This document shows positions 45,960 through 54,465 of a DNA stretch of 64,000 nt, one piece after another; position 1 is the stretch's first letter, and each line of letters opens with the position of its first letter. The position numbers and the translations under genes are program-made. Origin of the DNA: Aidingimonas lacisalsi (lineage in GTDB: Bacteria; Pseudomonadota; Gammaproteobacteria; Pseudomonadales; Halomonadaceae); assembly GCF_008079445.1 (NCBI RefSeq), contig NZ_VRYH01000005.1, forward strand, positions 62,001-126,000, in the 5' to 3' direction. Under the pieces are notes generated by a model. It was not told where the DNA came from, made no database searches, and saw only the letters and a list, made by a program, of their open reading frames with translations.

Positions 45960-47207
45960 CTACTCGCTGACGGCGTCCTGTCCAGCCTCGTGCCGGACAG
46001 ACTCTTGCGGCAGCGCCACGGCCAGCGCTGCGCTGAGCGCCACCAGCGCCGCCGCCACCCACAGACAGGCGCTGAGTCCCTGCACCTGGTAGAGCCATCC
46101 CGACAGCATCGTACCCAACAGGCGTCCCATGGCATTGGCCATGTAATAGAACCCGACGTCCATCGATACACCATCGGCACGCGCATAGTGGACGATCAGG
46201 TAGCTGTGCCAACTGGAATTGATCGCAAACAGCACGCCGAACGCCAGCAATCCGGCCACCAGCCAAGCCACCGCCTGCAGAGGCAACAGGGCCAGCAAAG
46301 CAGGCAAGCCGGCCAGCGCCAGTGCCCAACCGACAGTCATGGCGCGCGCATCTCCCTTGATCAAACGAGTCAGGCGCGGAGCCTGGGTCTGTACGCCCCC
46401 ATAGCCGATCACCCACAGGGCGAGCAGTCCGCCGACCGTCCAGTAACTCCAGCCATGCTGGTCGTACAGGAAGACCGGCAATGCCACGACGAACCAGACA
46501 TCCCGCGAAGCGAACAGACACATCCGAGCTGCCGACAGCACATTGATGGCCCGCGACTTGGAAAACACTTCCCGGAACCTGGGTTTCTGCTGCTGGCGTC
46601 CCAGGTCGGCACGCAACCGCCACAAGGACAACCCCAGCACGACGAGCAACATGACCGCCATGGCGATGACGGCACCGCGAAAGCCGATCAGGGTCAACAG
46701 CAGGCCACCGACGAAGAATCCGACCCCCTTGAGTGCATTCTTGGAACCGGTCAACAGTGCCACCCAACGAAACAGCGAACTCTGGGCGTTGGCGCTCTCC
46801 TTGGGTACCAGCACCTTGACCGCACTCTTGGCACTCATCTTGTTGAGATCCTTGGCGATTCCGGACAAGGCCTGAGCCGCCATCACCCAGGGAACGGTCA
46901 ACGCCGCGGACGGCACCATCAACATGCCAAGCGCGACGATCTGCAACGCCAGCCCCACGTTCATGGTGCGATTGAGCCCCAGCCTGGCTCCGAGCCAACC
47001 GCCAACCAGATTCGTCACCACCCCAAACGCCTCATAGAAGAGGAACAGCATGGCCACTTCCAGCGGTGAATAGCCGAGCTGGTGGAAGTGCAATACCACC
47101 AGCATCCGCAACGCGCCGTCGGTCAGGGTGAAGGCCCAATAGTTACCGGTGATCAGCAGATACTGACGGACCTCGAACGGCAGTGTCCTGAGTCGTGCCG
47201 CCAGCAT
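45960..47207 (-). CDS. arsJ: organoarsenical efflux MFS transporter ArsJ
   Basis: This 415-aa major facilitator has about twelve helices. The N-terminus [21 protein letters not shown] and [17 protein letters not shown] are hallmark ArsJ sequences. ArsJ exports 1-arseno-3-phosphoglycerate, the unstable product made by the neighbouring GAPDH from arsenate, giving net arsenate removal without reduction. It starts 1 bp after the GAPDH stop. GGAG lies 8 nt upstream, inside the end of the GAPDH gene. Confidence 0.95.
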   Translation of the reverse strand: MLAARLRTLPFEVRQYLLITGNYWAFTLTDGALRMLVVLHFHQLGYSPLEVAMLFLFYEAFGVVTNLVGGWLGARLGLNRTMNVGLALQIVALGMLMVPSAALTVPWVMAAQALSGIAKDLNKMSAKSAVKVLVPKESANAQSSLFRWVALLTGSKNALKGVGFFVGGLLLTLIGFRGAVIAMAVMLLVVLGLSLWRLRADLGRQQQKPRFREVFSKSRAINVLSAARMCLFASRDVWFVVALPVFLYDQHGWSYWTVGGLLALWVIGYGGVQTQAPRLTRLIKGDARAMTVGWALALAGLPALLALLPLQAVAWLVAGLLAFGVLFAINSSWHSYLIVHYARADGVSMDVGFYYMANAMGRLLGTMLSGWLYQVQGLSACLWVAAALVALSAALAVALPQESVRHEAGQDAVSE

Positions 47208-47208
47208 G

Positions 47209-48228
47209 TTAATGACTCCGCCCCACTTTCAGAGCCAGTTCCACGGTGCGGTTGGCATAGCCCCACTCATTGTCATACCAGGCATAGAGCTTCACATGGG
47301 TACCATTGATCACCATGGTCGAGAGCGCATCGATGATCGAGCTGCGCGGATCGGTGCGATAGTCCACCGACACCAGTGGCCGCTCCTCGTATCCCAGGAT
47401 GCCAGCCAGCGAACCGTTCGCCGCGGTTTGCAGGGCCGCATTCACCTCCTCGACCGTGGTCTCGCGCTCCAGTTCGAATACCATGTCGGTGAGCGACGCA
47501 TTGGTCAGCGGTACCCGCACGGCATGACCGTTGAGCTTGCCTTCCAGCTCGGGAAAAATGGCCGTGATCGCCTTGGCGGATCCAGTGGTCGTGGGAATCA
47601 GGCTCATGCCGCAGGCCCGTGCCCGACGCAGATCCTTGTGCGGGGTATCGAGGATCGACTGGGTATTGGTAATGTCGTGTACCGTCGTCATCGAACCATG
47701 ACGGATACCGAACGTCTCGTGAATCACCTGGACCACCGGCGCCAGGCAGTTGGTGGTACAGCTTGCCGCCGTTACGACACGATGGATACCAGCATCGTAG
47801 GCATCGTCGTTGACCCCCATGACGACATTGAGCACTCCCTCGTCCTTGAGCGGTGCGGTGACGACGACCCGCGCTACCTGTTGATCGAAATAGGGCGTCA
47901 GTTGCGCACTCTTCTTGATCACACCGGAGGCCTCGATCACGACATCGCAACCCGACCAGTCGCCGCTGCCAATCTCGTCATCAGCAGTGAATGGCAAGCG
48001 GATACCATCGACAATGATCGCCTCGTCGTCGGCGGCGACACCCTCGCCCGGTGACCAGTGACCGTGAACCGAATCGAATTCCAGCAGATGGGCAAAGGTC
48101 GCCGCATCGCCGCCCGGGTCGTTGATACGGGCGATGTCGATGGCTTCCCGAGAGCGATGCGCCCAGAGCACGCGCAATGCCAAACGGCCAATGCGCCCGA
48201 AACCGTTGATACCGACGCGTAACGTCAC
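47209..48228 (-). CDS. arsenic-island glyceraldehyde-3-phosphate dehydrogenase
   Basis: This 339-aa class I GAPDH has the NAD-binding start [19 protein letters not shown], catalytic Cys in [17 protein letters not shown] (about residue 158) and [10 protein letters not shown] near the end. Its position in arsC-arsR-gapdh-arsJ indicates that it uses arsenate in place of phosphate to form 1-arseno-3-phosphoglycerate for ArsJ export. It starts with GTG (AGGAG about 9 nt upstream). A separate glycolytic GAPDH is expected elsewhere in the genome. Confidence 0.93.
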   Translation of the reverse strand: MTLRVGINGFGRIGRLALRVLWAHRSREAIDIARINDPGGDAATFAHLLEFDSVHGHWSPGEGVAADDEAIIVDGIRLPFTADDEIGSGDWSGCDVVIEASGVIKKSAQLTPYFDQQVARVVVTAPLKDEGVLNVVMGVNDDAYDAGIHRVVTAASCTTNCLAPVVQVIHETFGIRHGSMTTVHDITNTQSILDTPHKDLRRARACGMSLIPTTTGSAKAITAIFPELEGKLNGHAVRVPLTNASLTDMVFELERETTVEEVNAALQTAANGSLAGILGYEERPLVSVDYRTDPRSSIIDALSTMVINGTHVKLYAWYDNEWGYANRTVELALKVGRSH

Positions 48229-48277
48229 GATGAGAAACTCCTATATCGACAACAGAGACTTGGCAAACGTCGATCAT

Positions 48278-48655
48278 TCAGCAGCATATTTGGCGTCGTT
48301 CCGGGCGTTGTCCCATCATCGCCAAGCGCCGTTGCAATGAGCTGATAACCGAATCGGCGCCACGAGCGGTAGACGCTAAGATATCCAATGCCCACTCGGG
48401 CATTCCCGGCATCAAGCGGTAATACACCCACTGTCCTTCACGCCGATCCTGCAGCAGGCCACAACGACGCAACTGGGCCAGGTGGCGCGATACTTTGGGC
48501 TGGGAAAGCTCAAGCGCATGGGTCAACTCACACACGCAGAGCTCTCCCTCGGTGTGGACCAGCAACATGATCGCTTGGCGAGTGTCATCGCTCAGGCACT
48601 TGAACAGGCGCCCGGGTGTCAATGACGCCGGGCTGTCATGCAGTGTGGTTGTCAT
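48278..48655 (-). CDS. arsR: arsenic-responsive repressor ArsR
   Basis: This 125-aa ArsR/SmtB winged-helix repressor senses arsenite through the pair in ELCVCELTHAL (residues about 38-48), the classic CxC site at the DNA-binding helix. The recognition helix is SQPKVSRHLAQLRRCGLL. A C-terminal RRQICC adds two more thiols. Its start overlaps the arsC end by 20 bp, so ArsC comes first in the operon, the reverse of the common arsR-first order. The likely operator precedes arsC, with a second copy before arsH. Confidence 0.95.
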   Translation of the reverse strand: MTTTLHDSPASLTPGRLFKCLSDDTRQAIMLLVHTEGELCVCELTHALELSQPKVSRHLAQLRRCGLLQDRREGQWVYYRLMPGMPEWALDILASTARGADSVISSLQRRLAMMGQRPERRQICC

Positions 48656-49064
48656 CGCGAGCCTTTATGCTGAGCCATAGACGCAGCCGCGCACGAATTT
48701 CCTGCAGCGTCTTGGCATAGGCATCCTTGGTGGAGTTCAAGCGCGGATCCTTGATATCCCAGAAGAGCCGCTCCTCGACCTCGCCCGGCCATTGACGACA
48801 GTGCTGTTGCGCCTTGTCACACAGGACGATGACGGCATCGAAATGCTGATGGATATAATCATCGAGTGGCTTGGACGCTAAGCCTTGCGTATCGATGCCG
48901 AGCTCGTCCAGTGCCGCCAGGGCCAATTCATGCGGACGGTCGGGATCGACACCCGCGCTGACCGCCTCGAACCTATCGCCGCCCAGGTGCCGCAAGAGGG
49001 CTTCTCCCATCAGCGAACGGGCGGAATTCTGATTGCACAGGAACAGTACGCGTTGCTTCGTCAT
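48636..49064 (-). CDS. arsC: arsenate reductase ArsC, low-molecular-weight phosphatase type
   Basis: This 142-aa enzyme reduces arsenate to arsenite. The P-loop CNQNSARS (CX5R, Cys about residue 10) and the C-terminal DPRLNSTKDAY acid mark the LMW-PTP family; a second Cys pair appears at VLCDKAQQHC (residues about 80-89) for the disulfide cascade. ATG 49064 is chosen because the extension to 49100 runs into the operator. It is the first gene of arsC-arsR-gapdh-arsJ-ynfA and overlaps arsR. Confidence 0.93.
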   Translation of the reverse strand: MTKQRVLFLCNQNSARSLMGEALLRHLGGDRFEAVSAGVDPDRPHELALAALDELGIDTQGLASKPLDDYIHQHFDAVIVLCDKAQQHCRQWPGEVEERLFWDIKDPRLNSTKDAYAKTLQEIRARLRLWLSIKARDDNHTA

Positions 49065-49080
49065 GGAGATATCTCTCAAA

Positions 49081-49107
49081 CCATATATACACATTAGCAT
49101 ATATACA
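49081..49107 (-). promoter_or_regulatory. ArsR-type operator before arsC
   Basis: On the minus strand the element reads TGTATATATGCT, then AATGTG, then TATATATGG. The plus strand shows two CATATATAC copies (49082-49090 and 49098-49106), 16 bp apart. The same element lies before arsH. It ends 16 bp before the arsC start, as at arsH. Confidence 0.75.
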
Positions 49108-49160
49108 GCGCCGCCGTGACATAACGATGACAGTCACGATCCTGATACGTCACGCAACAT

Positions 49161-49183
49161 GGCGAAGCGGAACCCGCTTCGCC
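49161..49183 (-). terminator. hairpin after pstB
   Basis: GGCGAAGCGG (49161-49170), loop AAC, CCGCTTCGCC (49174-49183): a perfect 10-bp stem 10 bp after the pstB stop. No T-run follows, so termination may need Rho, or the stem may be a 3' stabiliser. It marks the end of the pst operon before the arsenic promoter. Confidence 0.6.
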
Positions 49184-49193
49184 TGAACAGGCG

Positions 49194-50039
49194 TTAACCG
49201 TAACGACCGGTAATGTAATCCTCGGCTTTCTTGGTATAGGGGTTGGAGAACATGGTCTTGGTATCGTTGTACTCGATCAGTTCACCAAGATGGAAAAAGG
49301 CGGTGTAATCAGCGACACGGGCTGCCTGTTGCATGTTATGAGTAACCGTGACGATGGTGAACTGTTGCTTGAGCTTGTCCATCAGGTCTTCGATGGTGGC
49401 TGTAGAAATCGGGTCCAGCGCCGACGTCGGTTCGTCCATAAGGATCACGTCGGGCTGCACGGCGATGGCACGAGCGATGCAGAGACGCTGCTGCTGCCCC
49501 CCCGACAATGACGTCCCGGGTTGATGGAGCTTGTCCTTGACCTCTTCCCACAAGCCGGCATCACGCAGCGAACGCTCCACCAGCTCATCCTGATCGGCCC
49601 TGCGGCTGACGAGATCGTGCATACGTGGCGCATAAGCCACATTCTCGAAGATCGACTTGGGAAACGGGTTCGGTTTCTGGAATACCATACCCACACGGCG
49701 ACGCAACGCAACTTCATCCATCTTGGGTTCGTTGACATCACGGCCGTCCATTTCCACCAAACCGTCGATGCGTACGTCACGAATCAGGTCATTCATGCGG
49801 TTCAGACAGCGTAGAAACGTCGATTTGCCACACCCGGAAGGACCGATCAGCGCCGTAACCGTCTTCTGAAACACATCGATATTGACGTCGTGCAGCGCCT
49901 GATTTTCACCATACCACAGATTCAAGTCGCGCACCCGTACGCTCAGATCATGGTTCACCTGCTCATTGCGTGTCACCGGCTGCCCGGCTCGCTGACTGGT
50001 CATGGGGGTCATCTCTCGCTCGGCCACTTGACTATTCAT
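49194..50039 (-). CDS. pstB: phosphate ABC transporter ATPase PstB
   Basis: This 281-aa ATPase energises phosphate import. Walker A is [19 protein letters not shown], the signature [15 protein letters not shown] and Walker [14 protein letters not shown]. The PstB-specific [20 protein letters not shown] and the C-terminal [13 protein letters not shown] are present. It has an N-terminal extension of about 30 polar residues before the conserved VRDLNLWYG. It is the last gene of pstSCAB; phoU, which usually follows, is missing and a hairpin ends the unit. Confidence 0.97.
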   Translation of the reverse strand: MNSQVAEREMTPMTSQRAGQPVTRNEQVNHDLSVRVRDLNLWYGENQALHDVNIDVFQKTVTALIGPSGCGKSTFLRCLNRMNDLIRDVRIDGLVEMDGRDVNEPKMDEVALRRRVGMVFQKPNPFPKSIFENVAYAPRMHDLVSRRADQDELVERSLRDAGLWEEVKDKLHQPGTSLSGGQQQRLCIARAIAVQPDVILMDEPTSALDPISTATIEDLMDKLKQQFTIVTVTHNMQQAARVADYTAFFHLGELIEYNDTKTMFSNPYTKKAEDYITGRYG

Positions 50040-50069
50040 GATCGTATTTCCTAGTCCAACGCGCCGTCA

Positions 50070-51236
50070 TTACCAACGGCGCTCGAATTTCTTGCGCAAC
50101 AGCACGGCTGTCGCATTCATGAAAATCAGCACGGCAAGCAGTACCAGAATGCCGCCGGCGGTTTTTTCGACGAAGGCCCGCTCAGGTTCGCCCGCCCAGG
50201 TAAAGACTTGCGCCGGCAACACAGTGGCCGCCTGGGTGAACGATGCCGAGACATCGGGAATGAAGGCCACCATCCCAACGATAATGAGCGGAGCGGTTTC
50301 GCCCATTGCCTGGGCCAGGCCGATGATCGAACCGGTCATGATGCCTGGCAATGCCAACGGTAGAACGTGATCGCGCACCACTTGCCAACGCGAGCATCCG
50401 ACAGCGAACGCGCCCTGACGAATACTGTCCGGCACACTGCGCAAGGCCGCCCGTGTCGAGATGATGATGACTGGCAGCGTCATCAGCGCCAGGGTCAGGC
50501 CACCGACCATGGGAGACGACCTCGGCACACCGAAGAAGTTGATGAATACCGCCAGGCCCAACAGACCGAACAGAATCGAGGGGATCGCTGCCAGATTGTT
50601 GATATTGATTTCGATGGCCTGGGTGAAGCGGTTGTCCGGGGCAAATTCTTCCAGATAAATAGCCGTCATGACGCCGATCGGAAACGCGACTGCCAGCGTT
50701 ACCAGCATGGTCATGATGGTGCCGACGGCCGCTGCCATAATACCGGCACGCTCGGCCATCTTGGAGTCGCCATGCGTGAAGAAGGTCGTATTGAACTTCA
50801 TCTCCACCTGCTCGTTCTCGACCCGTTCGTCGATGGCGGCGCGTTCGTCCTCACTCAACTCGTTGCGATGGCCCTTCAAGTACTGATCGACATCGCTGTT
50901 GGTCAAAACCCAACGTGTTTCCGTCGTACCAAGCAAGTCGGGATTATCACGGATCATGCCGGGGATCAGCCGCTCGAAACTGCGACTGACCAGCGGCGCG
51001 ATATCCGGTTCAAGGGCCGCCCTGCCCATGGTCTCGGCATCCTCGTTATAGTTGACCTCGACTTGCACCATGGCCTGCTGGAAAGCCGGCAACCCCTTGT
51101 TGAGCATATCGGCGAAGAACACGATCAGGAACAGAAGGGCTACCCCAAGCGATGCCATCGACAACCACTTGAGACGGGCTGACTTGCGATGACGGCGCTT
51201 GAGTTGCGTAGTGATTTCATCGAAGGATTGGCTCAT
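50070..51236 (-). CDS. pstA: phosphate ABC transporter permease PstA
   Basis: This 388-aa permease is longer than E. coli PstA (296 aa). After a cytoplasmic basic N-terminus and the first helix (about residues 26-46), a polar periplasmic insert of about 120 residues (DUF3333-like; RWVLTNSDVDQYLKGHRNEL) precedes the core. The core carries GIMAAAVGTIMTMLVTLAVAFPIGVMTAIYLEEF and the EAA-type loop region QGAFAVGCSRWQVVRDHVLP. It lies 21 bp after pstC and 30 bp before pstB. Confidence 0.95.
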   Translation of the reverse strand: MSQSFDEITTQLKRRHRKSARLKWLSMASLGVALLFLIVFFADMLNKGLPAFQQAMVQVEVNYNEDAETMGRAALEPDIAPLVSRSFERLIPGMIRDNPDLLGTTETRWVLTNSDVDQYLKGHRNELSEDERAAIDERVENEQVEMKFNTTFFTHGDSKMAERAGIMAAAVGTIMTMLVTLAVAFPIGVMTAIYLEEFAPDNRFTQAIEININNLAAIPSILFGLLGLAVFINFFGVPRSSPMVGGLTLALMTLPVIIISTRAALRSVPDSIRQGAFAVGCSRWQVVRDHVLPLALPGIMTGSIIGLAQAMGETAPLIIVGMVAFIPDVSASFTQAATVLPAQVFTWAGEPERAFVEKTAGGILVLLAVLIFMNATAVLLRKKFERRW

Positions 51237-51257
51237 TGCTTCACTAGACCTCGTCGA

Positions 51258-52514
51258 TCACAAGTCATTGATGCGGTATTTTTCGCGGAAGCGGCGAATC
51301 ATCACTACCGACACGATATTCAGCGTCAACGTCACCACGAATAGCGCCAGCCCCAGGGCAAACGCCGAGAGTGTCGCCGAACTTTCGAACTCCTGATCGC
51401 CGGTCAGGGCTGCCACGATACTGACGGTAACCGTCGTCATGTCTTCTAACGGATTGGCTGTCAGATTGGGACGCATGCCTGCTGCCATGACCACGATCAT
51501 GGTTTCGCCGAGAGCCCGCGATACGGCAAGCAATGACGCCGAGATGATGCCCGGCAATGCGGCAGGCAATACCACGTACTTGATGGTTTCGCCATTGGTC
51601 ATCCCCAGCGCCAGTGCCCCCTGACGCATGCTGTCCGGTACCGAGTTGATGACGTCATCGGACAGCGAAGAGATGAACGGAATGATCATGATCCCCATCA
51701 CGATGCCCGGAGCGACCGCATTGTTGTAAGCCGCATCCAGGCCCAGCATCCCGGCGACATCAACGATGACCGGCGCCACGGTAATGGCAGCGAAGAAGCC
51801 ATATACGACGGTCGGAATCCCTGCCAGGATTTCCAGCATCGGCTTGGCAATATTGCGTACGCTATGCGGCGCGAATTCCGACATGTAGATCGACGACATC
51901 AAACCGATGGGGATGGCCACCAGCATGGCAATGCACGTGATCATCAGGGTGCCGGCAAACAACGGTATCGAACCGAACTGGCCACCGCTACCACCCTCTT
52001 CGGCGCGCCCGGCGGCTTCCAGGAAGCTGGCTCCCGGCGACCAGGTGGTGCCGGTGATGAACTCCCAGAGGCTCTCCTTCTGGAAAAAACGGATAGCCTC
52101 GAAAATGATCGAGAAAAGAATACCGAACGTCGTGAAAATCGAAATCAGCGCCGCACCGGCCAGTAGCAGTCGAATCACTCGTTCGATGGCCTGACGGGCA
52201 TGGAAGTCGGGACGGATCTGGAGCACACCGATGGCTAGTCCCCCTGCCGCTATGGCCAGGCTGCCAACCAACAAGTAGGTGGTTGGAATCTGCGCACCCA
52301 GCAGCAGCATGAGAAACGCGCCAACGCCACTGACTACCAACGCCGGCCCAGCGGTGGCCAACACCGTGAACCAAGCGTACTGGTCAGGTTGTGCGTACAT
52401 TGAGATTCCTGCCCCACGCACGCGAGCCGCCTTGGCGCGTCCCAGGAAAAACGCTACCAATCCCAGTAGCAGCAGAATGCCGCAGAATAGCAGGAAAATC
52501 TGGTTGGTCTGCAT
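51258..52514 (-). CDS. pstC: phosphate ABC transporter permease PstC
   Basis: This 418-aa permease has an extra N-terminal part of about 130 residues with three hydrophobic helices, compared with E. coli PstC (319 aa), as in the longer proteobacterial form. The core includes GTLMITCIAMLVAIPIGLMSSIYMSEFA and AGIPTVVYGFFA, with the coupling loop QGALALGMTNGETIKYVVLPAALPG. It pairs with PstA. The gap to pstS is 97 bp and contains a strong hairpin. Confidence 0.95.
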   Translation of the reverse strand: MQTNQIFLLFCGILLLLGLVAFFLGRAKAARVRGAGISMYAQPDQYAWFTVLATAGPALVVSGVGAFLMLLLGAQIPTTYLLVGSLAIAAGGLAIGVLQIRPDFHARQAIERVIRLLLAGAALISIFTTFGILFSIIFEAIRFFQKESLWEFITGTTWSPGASFLEAAGRAEEGGSGGQFGSIPLFAGTLMITCIAMLVAIPIGLMSSIYMSEFAPHSVRNIAKPMLEILAGIPTVVYGFFAAITVAPVIVDVAGMLGLDAAYNNAVAPGIVMGIMIIPFISSLSDDVINSVPDSMRQGALALGMTNGETIKYVVLPAALPGIISASLLAVSRALGETMIVVMAAGMRPNLTANPLEDMTTVTVSIVAALTGDQEFESSATLSAFALGLALFVVTLTLNIVSVVMIRRFREKYRINDL

Positions 52515-52564
52515 TGGGTCTCTCTCGGATGAATCAACCTGATATCAGGCACCTAACGACAACG

Positions 52565-52588
52565 GGCCGGCAGCGAAGGCTGCCGGCC
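52565..52588 (-). promoter_or_regulatory. strong hairpin in the pstS-pstC gap
   Basis: GGCCGGCAGC (52565-52574), loop GAAG, GCTGCCGGCC (52579-52588): a perfect 10-bp GC stem without a T-run, 23 bp after the pstS stop. It is equivalent in position to the ugpB-ugpA hairpin and probably allows a stable, abundant pstS message. Confidence 0.75.
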
Positions 52589-52611
52589 TCGTCAGCACGC
52601 AGTCGCCACAC

Positions 52612-53628
52612 TCACTCTTCCAGGTCAGCGACCTCGAGGGTATCGCGATCCGATACATCCTGACGTTGTTGCTCACGCATGTCTTCCGGCAACGGAATCA
52701 AACCGAGATCCATCAGGTAACCGCCATCGCCGATCATCTGCTCGCTCATGAACATGTCGACATATTCGTACATCGGCGGCACGTCGTCAGCATGCTGATT
52801 CTTGACGTAGAAGAACAGCGAGCGAGAGACCGGGTAGTCACCGCTGCTGATTGCTTCAGGTGTCGGCTCGACGCCATCGATGCTGGAACCGATCAGCGAA
52901 TTGCTGTTCTCTTCCAGGAACGAGTAACCGAAAATGCCGAAGGCCTCGGTGTCTTCGATAAGGCGCTGAACGATCAAGTTGTCGTTCTCGCCGGCATCGG
53001 TGTAGGCGCCGTCATCACGGATATCGGTGTAGCCTTCGCCTCCATAAGCATCCATGCCTTCGGACGCGGCTTCCATGACCAATTCTTCGAACGCATCACG
53101 CGTACCGGAAGTCGTCGGCGGACCATAGATCGAGATCTCGCGATCCGGCAGCGACGAGTCGATATCGCTCCAGGTCTGGTGAGGATTATCGACCAACTCG
53201 CCATCCTGAGGCACCTGAGCGGCCACCGCCAGGAAGATCTGCTCACGAGTCAACTCGACGGCGTCGTTTTCACTGGACTGAGCGAAAGCGATACCGTCAT
53301 ACCCGATCATGGCTTCCGTCACGTCATTGACGCCATTGTCCATACAGCGCTCGAGTTCGGAAGGCTTCATCCGGCGAGACGCGTTGGTAATGTCCGGCGT
53401 GCCTTCACCAACACCTTCACAGAACAGGCGGATGCCGCCACCGGAACCGGTGGATTCAATGACCGGCGTCGGATATTCGGTCACGGCACCGAATTCTTCG
53501 GTCACATAGCTAGCGAATGGATAGACCGTGCTGGAACCGACGATACGGACCTGATCACGGGCCTGAGCAACACTGGCCACGCTCATGGCAGCCGCAGCGA
53601 TAGCAGTAGTCTTGAGGATGCGGTTCAT
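52612..53628 (-). CDS. pstS: phosphate-binding protein PstS
   Basis: This 338-aa periplasmic phosphate-binding protein has a signal peptide over residues about 1-22 (AAAAMSVASVAQA|R). Phosphate-site motifs are RIVGSSTVYPFASYVTEEF and TESTGSGGGIRLFCEG-like (ESTGSGGGIRLF), with TSGTRDAFEELV later. The mature protein is acidic, as expected for a halophile's exported protein. ATG 53628 has CAGGAG 8 nt upstream and begins the signal; the 16-codon extension is not signal-like. It is the first gene of pstSCAB, behind a Pho box. Confidence 0.96.
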   Translation of the reverse strand: MNRILKTTAIAAAAMSVASVAQARDQVRIVGSSTVYPFASYVTEEFGAVTEYPTPVIESTGSGGGIRLFCEGVGEGTPDITNASRRMKPSELERCMDNGVNDVTEAMIGYDGIAFAQSSENDAVELTREQIFLAVAAQVPQDGELVDNPHQTWSDIDSSLPDREISIYGPPTTSGTRDAFEELVMEAASEGMDAYGGEGYTDIRDDGAYTDAGENDNLIVQRLIEDTEAFGIFGYSFLEENSNSLIGSSIDGVEPTPEAISSGDYPVSRSLFFYVKNQHADDVPPMYEYVDMFMSEQMIGDGGYLMDLGLIPLPEDMREQQRQDVSDRDTLEVADLEE

Positions 53629-53678
53629 GCGAGTAACTCCTGTCAATGAAGTGTTCAACCTTCGCAAGGCACACATTG

Positions 53679-53706
53679 CCGACAGAAAATGACAGCTTCA
53701 TGACAA
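53679..53706 (-). promoter_or_regulatory. Pho box before pstS
   Basis: On the minus strand TTGTCAT, a 4-bp spacer and CTGTCAT (53706-53689) form an almost perfect PhoB box. A third, weaker repeat CTGTCGG (53685-53679) follows after 3 bp. The main box ends 61 bp before the pstS start. Confidence 0.85.
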
Positions 53707-53726
53707 ACGCGACATGAATCGATGTT

Positions 53727-54446
53727 TTAGATGAGCAACCCGATGGCGGCGGTCGTACAGAGGGCTAACGAACCCAATCGGATGATACGAGGATCCATGC
53801 GCGGTGACAGCACTTTGGCCAGGCCGTTACCTAACAGAATCGCCGGAACGAATGTGACCGCCAAGCCGATGTGCCACAGGGAGATATGACCGACCAGCCC
53901 CAGTGCACACAGAGTCATGGTGGCGCTGACCGTGAAGAAGGCGGCGAGATTGCCGCGAATGCTATCCGGCGGCAAGCGCTGCATCAGCAAGGCGATCGGA
54001 GGGCCTCCGATCGCCGATACCGTACCGAAAATCCCCGACAGGACCCCGGCCAGGAACAGGGTGCCTCGAGTGACCGGTAGACTGAAACGCGCCAGGCTCA
54101 CGGCCACGGCAAACAGTACGATACCGGCGATGGTCGTCTCCAGAACTGCCAATGGCGCAATCAATAGCAACCAGGTACCAAGAACCGTGCCCGGGATCCG
54201 GCCAACCAGAGCCATGCCGATAGCATCGAGACGAATCTCATGACGGTACTGCCGCAGCATCATCAACGACACCATCAATCCGAACATCACCAGTACCACG
54301 GGGACCAGCCGCGGCTCCAGCGGCAGCATGAGAGGTGCTCCCACCACCGCCAGTCCGAATCCTGTGGCTCGCTGTACGAACGATCCCAGCAATAGAATGG
54401 CACTGCATCCCAGCCAGGTCACCAGGCCCATGTCCAGCACGGACAT
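53727..54446 (-). CDS. TauE/SafE-family membrane permease
   Basis: This protein of about 239 aa has seven or eight hydrophobic helices and TauE/SafE repeats (FVQRATGFGLAVVGAPLMLPLEP near the N-terminus and FGTVSAIGGPPIALLMQ in the second half). Members export sulfite or organosulfonates, or move other anions across the inner membrane; the substrate is not readable. The start is uncertain: ATG 54446 lies 19 bp after the upstream exporter stop, while an in-frame start at 54524 would overlap that gene. It shares the strand with the Bcr/CflA gene. Confidence 0.82.
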   Translation of the reverse strand: MSVLDMGLVTWLGCSAILLLGSFVQRATGFGLAVVGAPLMLPLEPRLVPVVLVMFGLMVSLMMLRQYRHEIRLDAIGMALVGRIPGTVLGTWLLLIAPLAVLETTIAGIVLFAVAVSLARFSLPVTRGTLFLAGVLSGIFGTVSAIGGPPIALLMQRLPPDSIRGNLAAFFTVSATMTLCALGLVGHISLWHIGLAVTFVPAILLGNGLAKVLSPRMDPRIIRLGSLALCTTAAIGLLI

Positions 54447-54465
54447 GAATGGACTGACACCGAGA

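Noticed and set aside
45910-46998. 362-codon minus-strand frame within arsJ
   Set aside because: Alternative frame of arsJ, low-complexity G/A/R-rich, no family signature.
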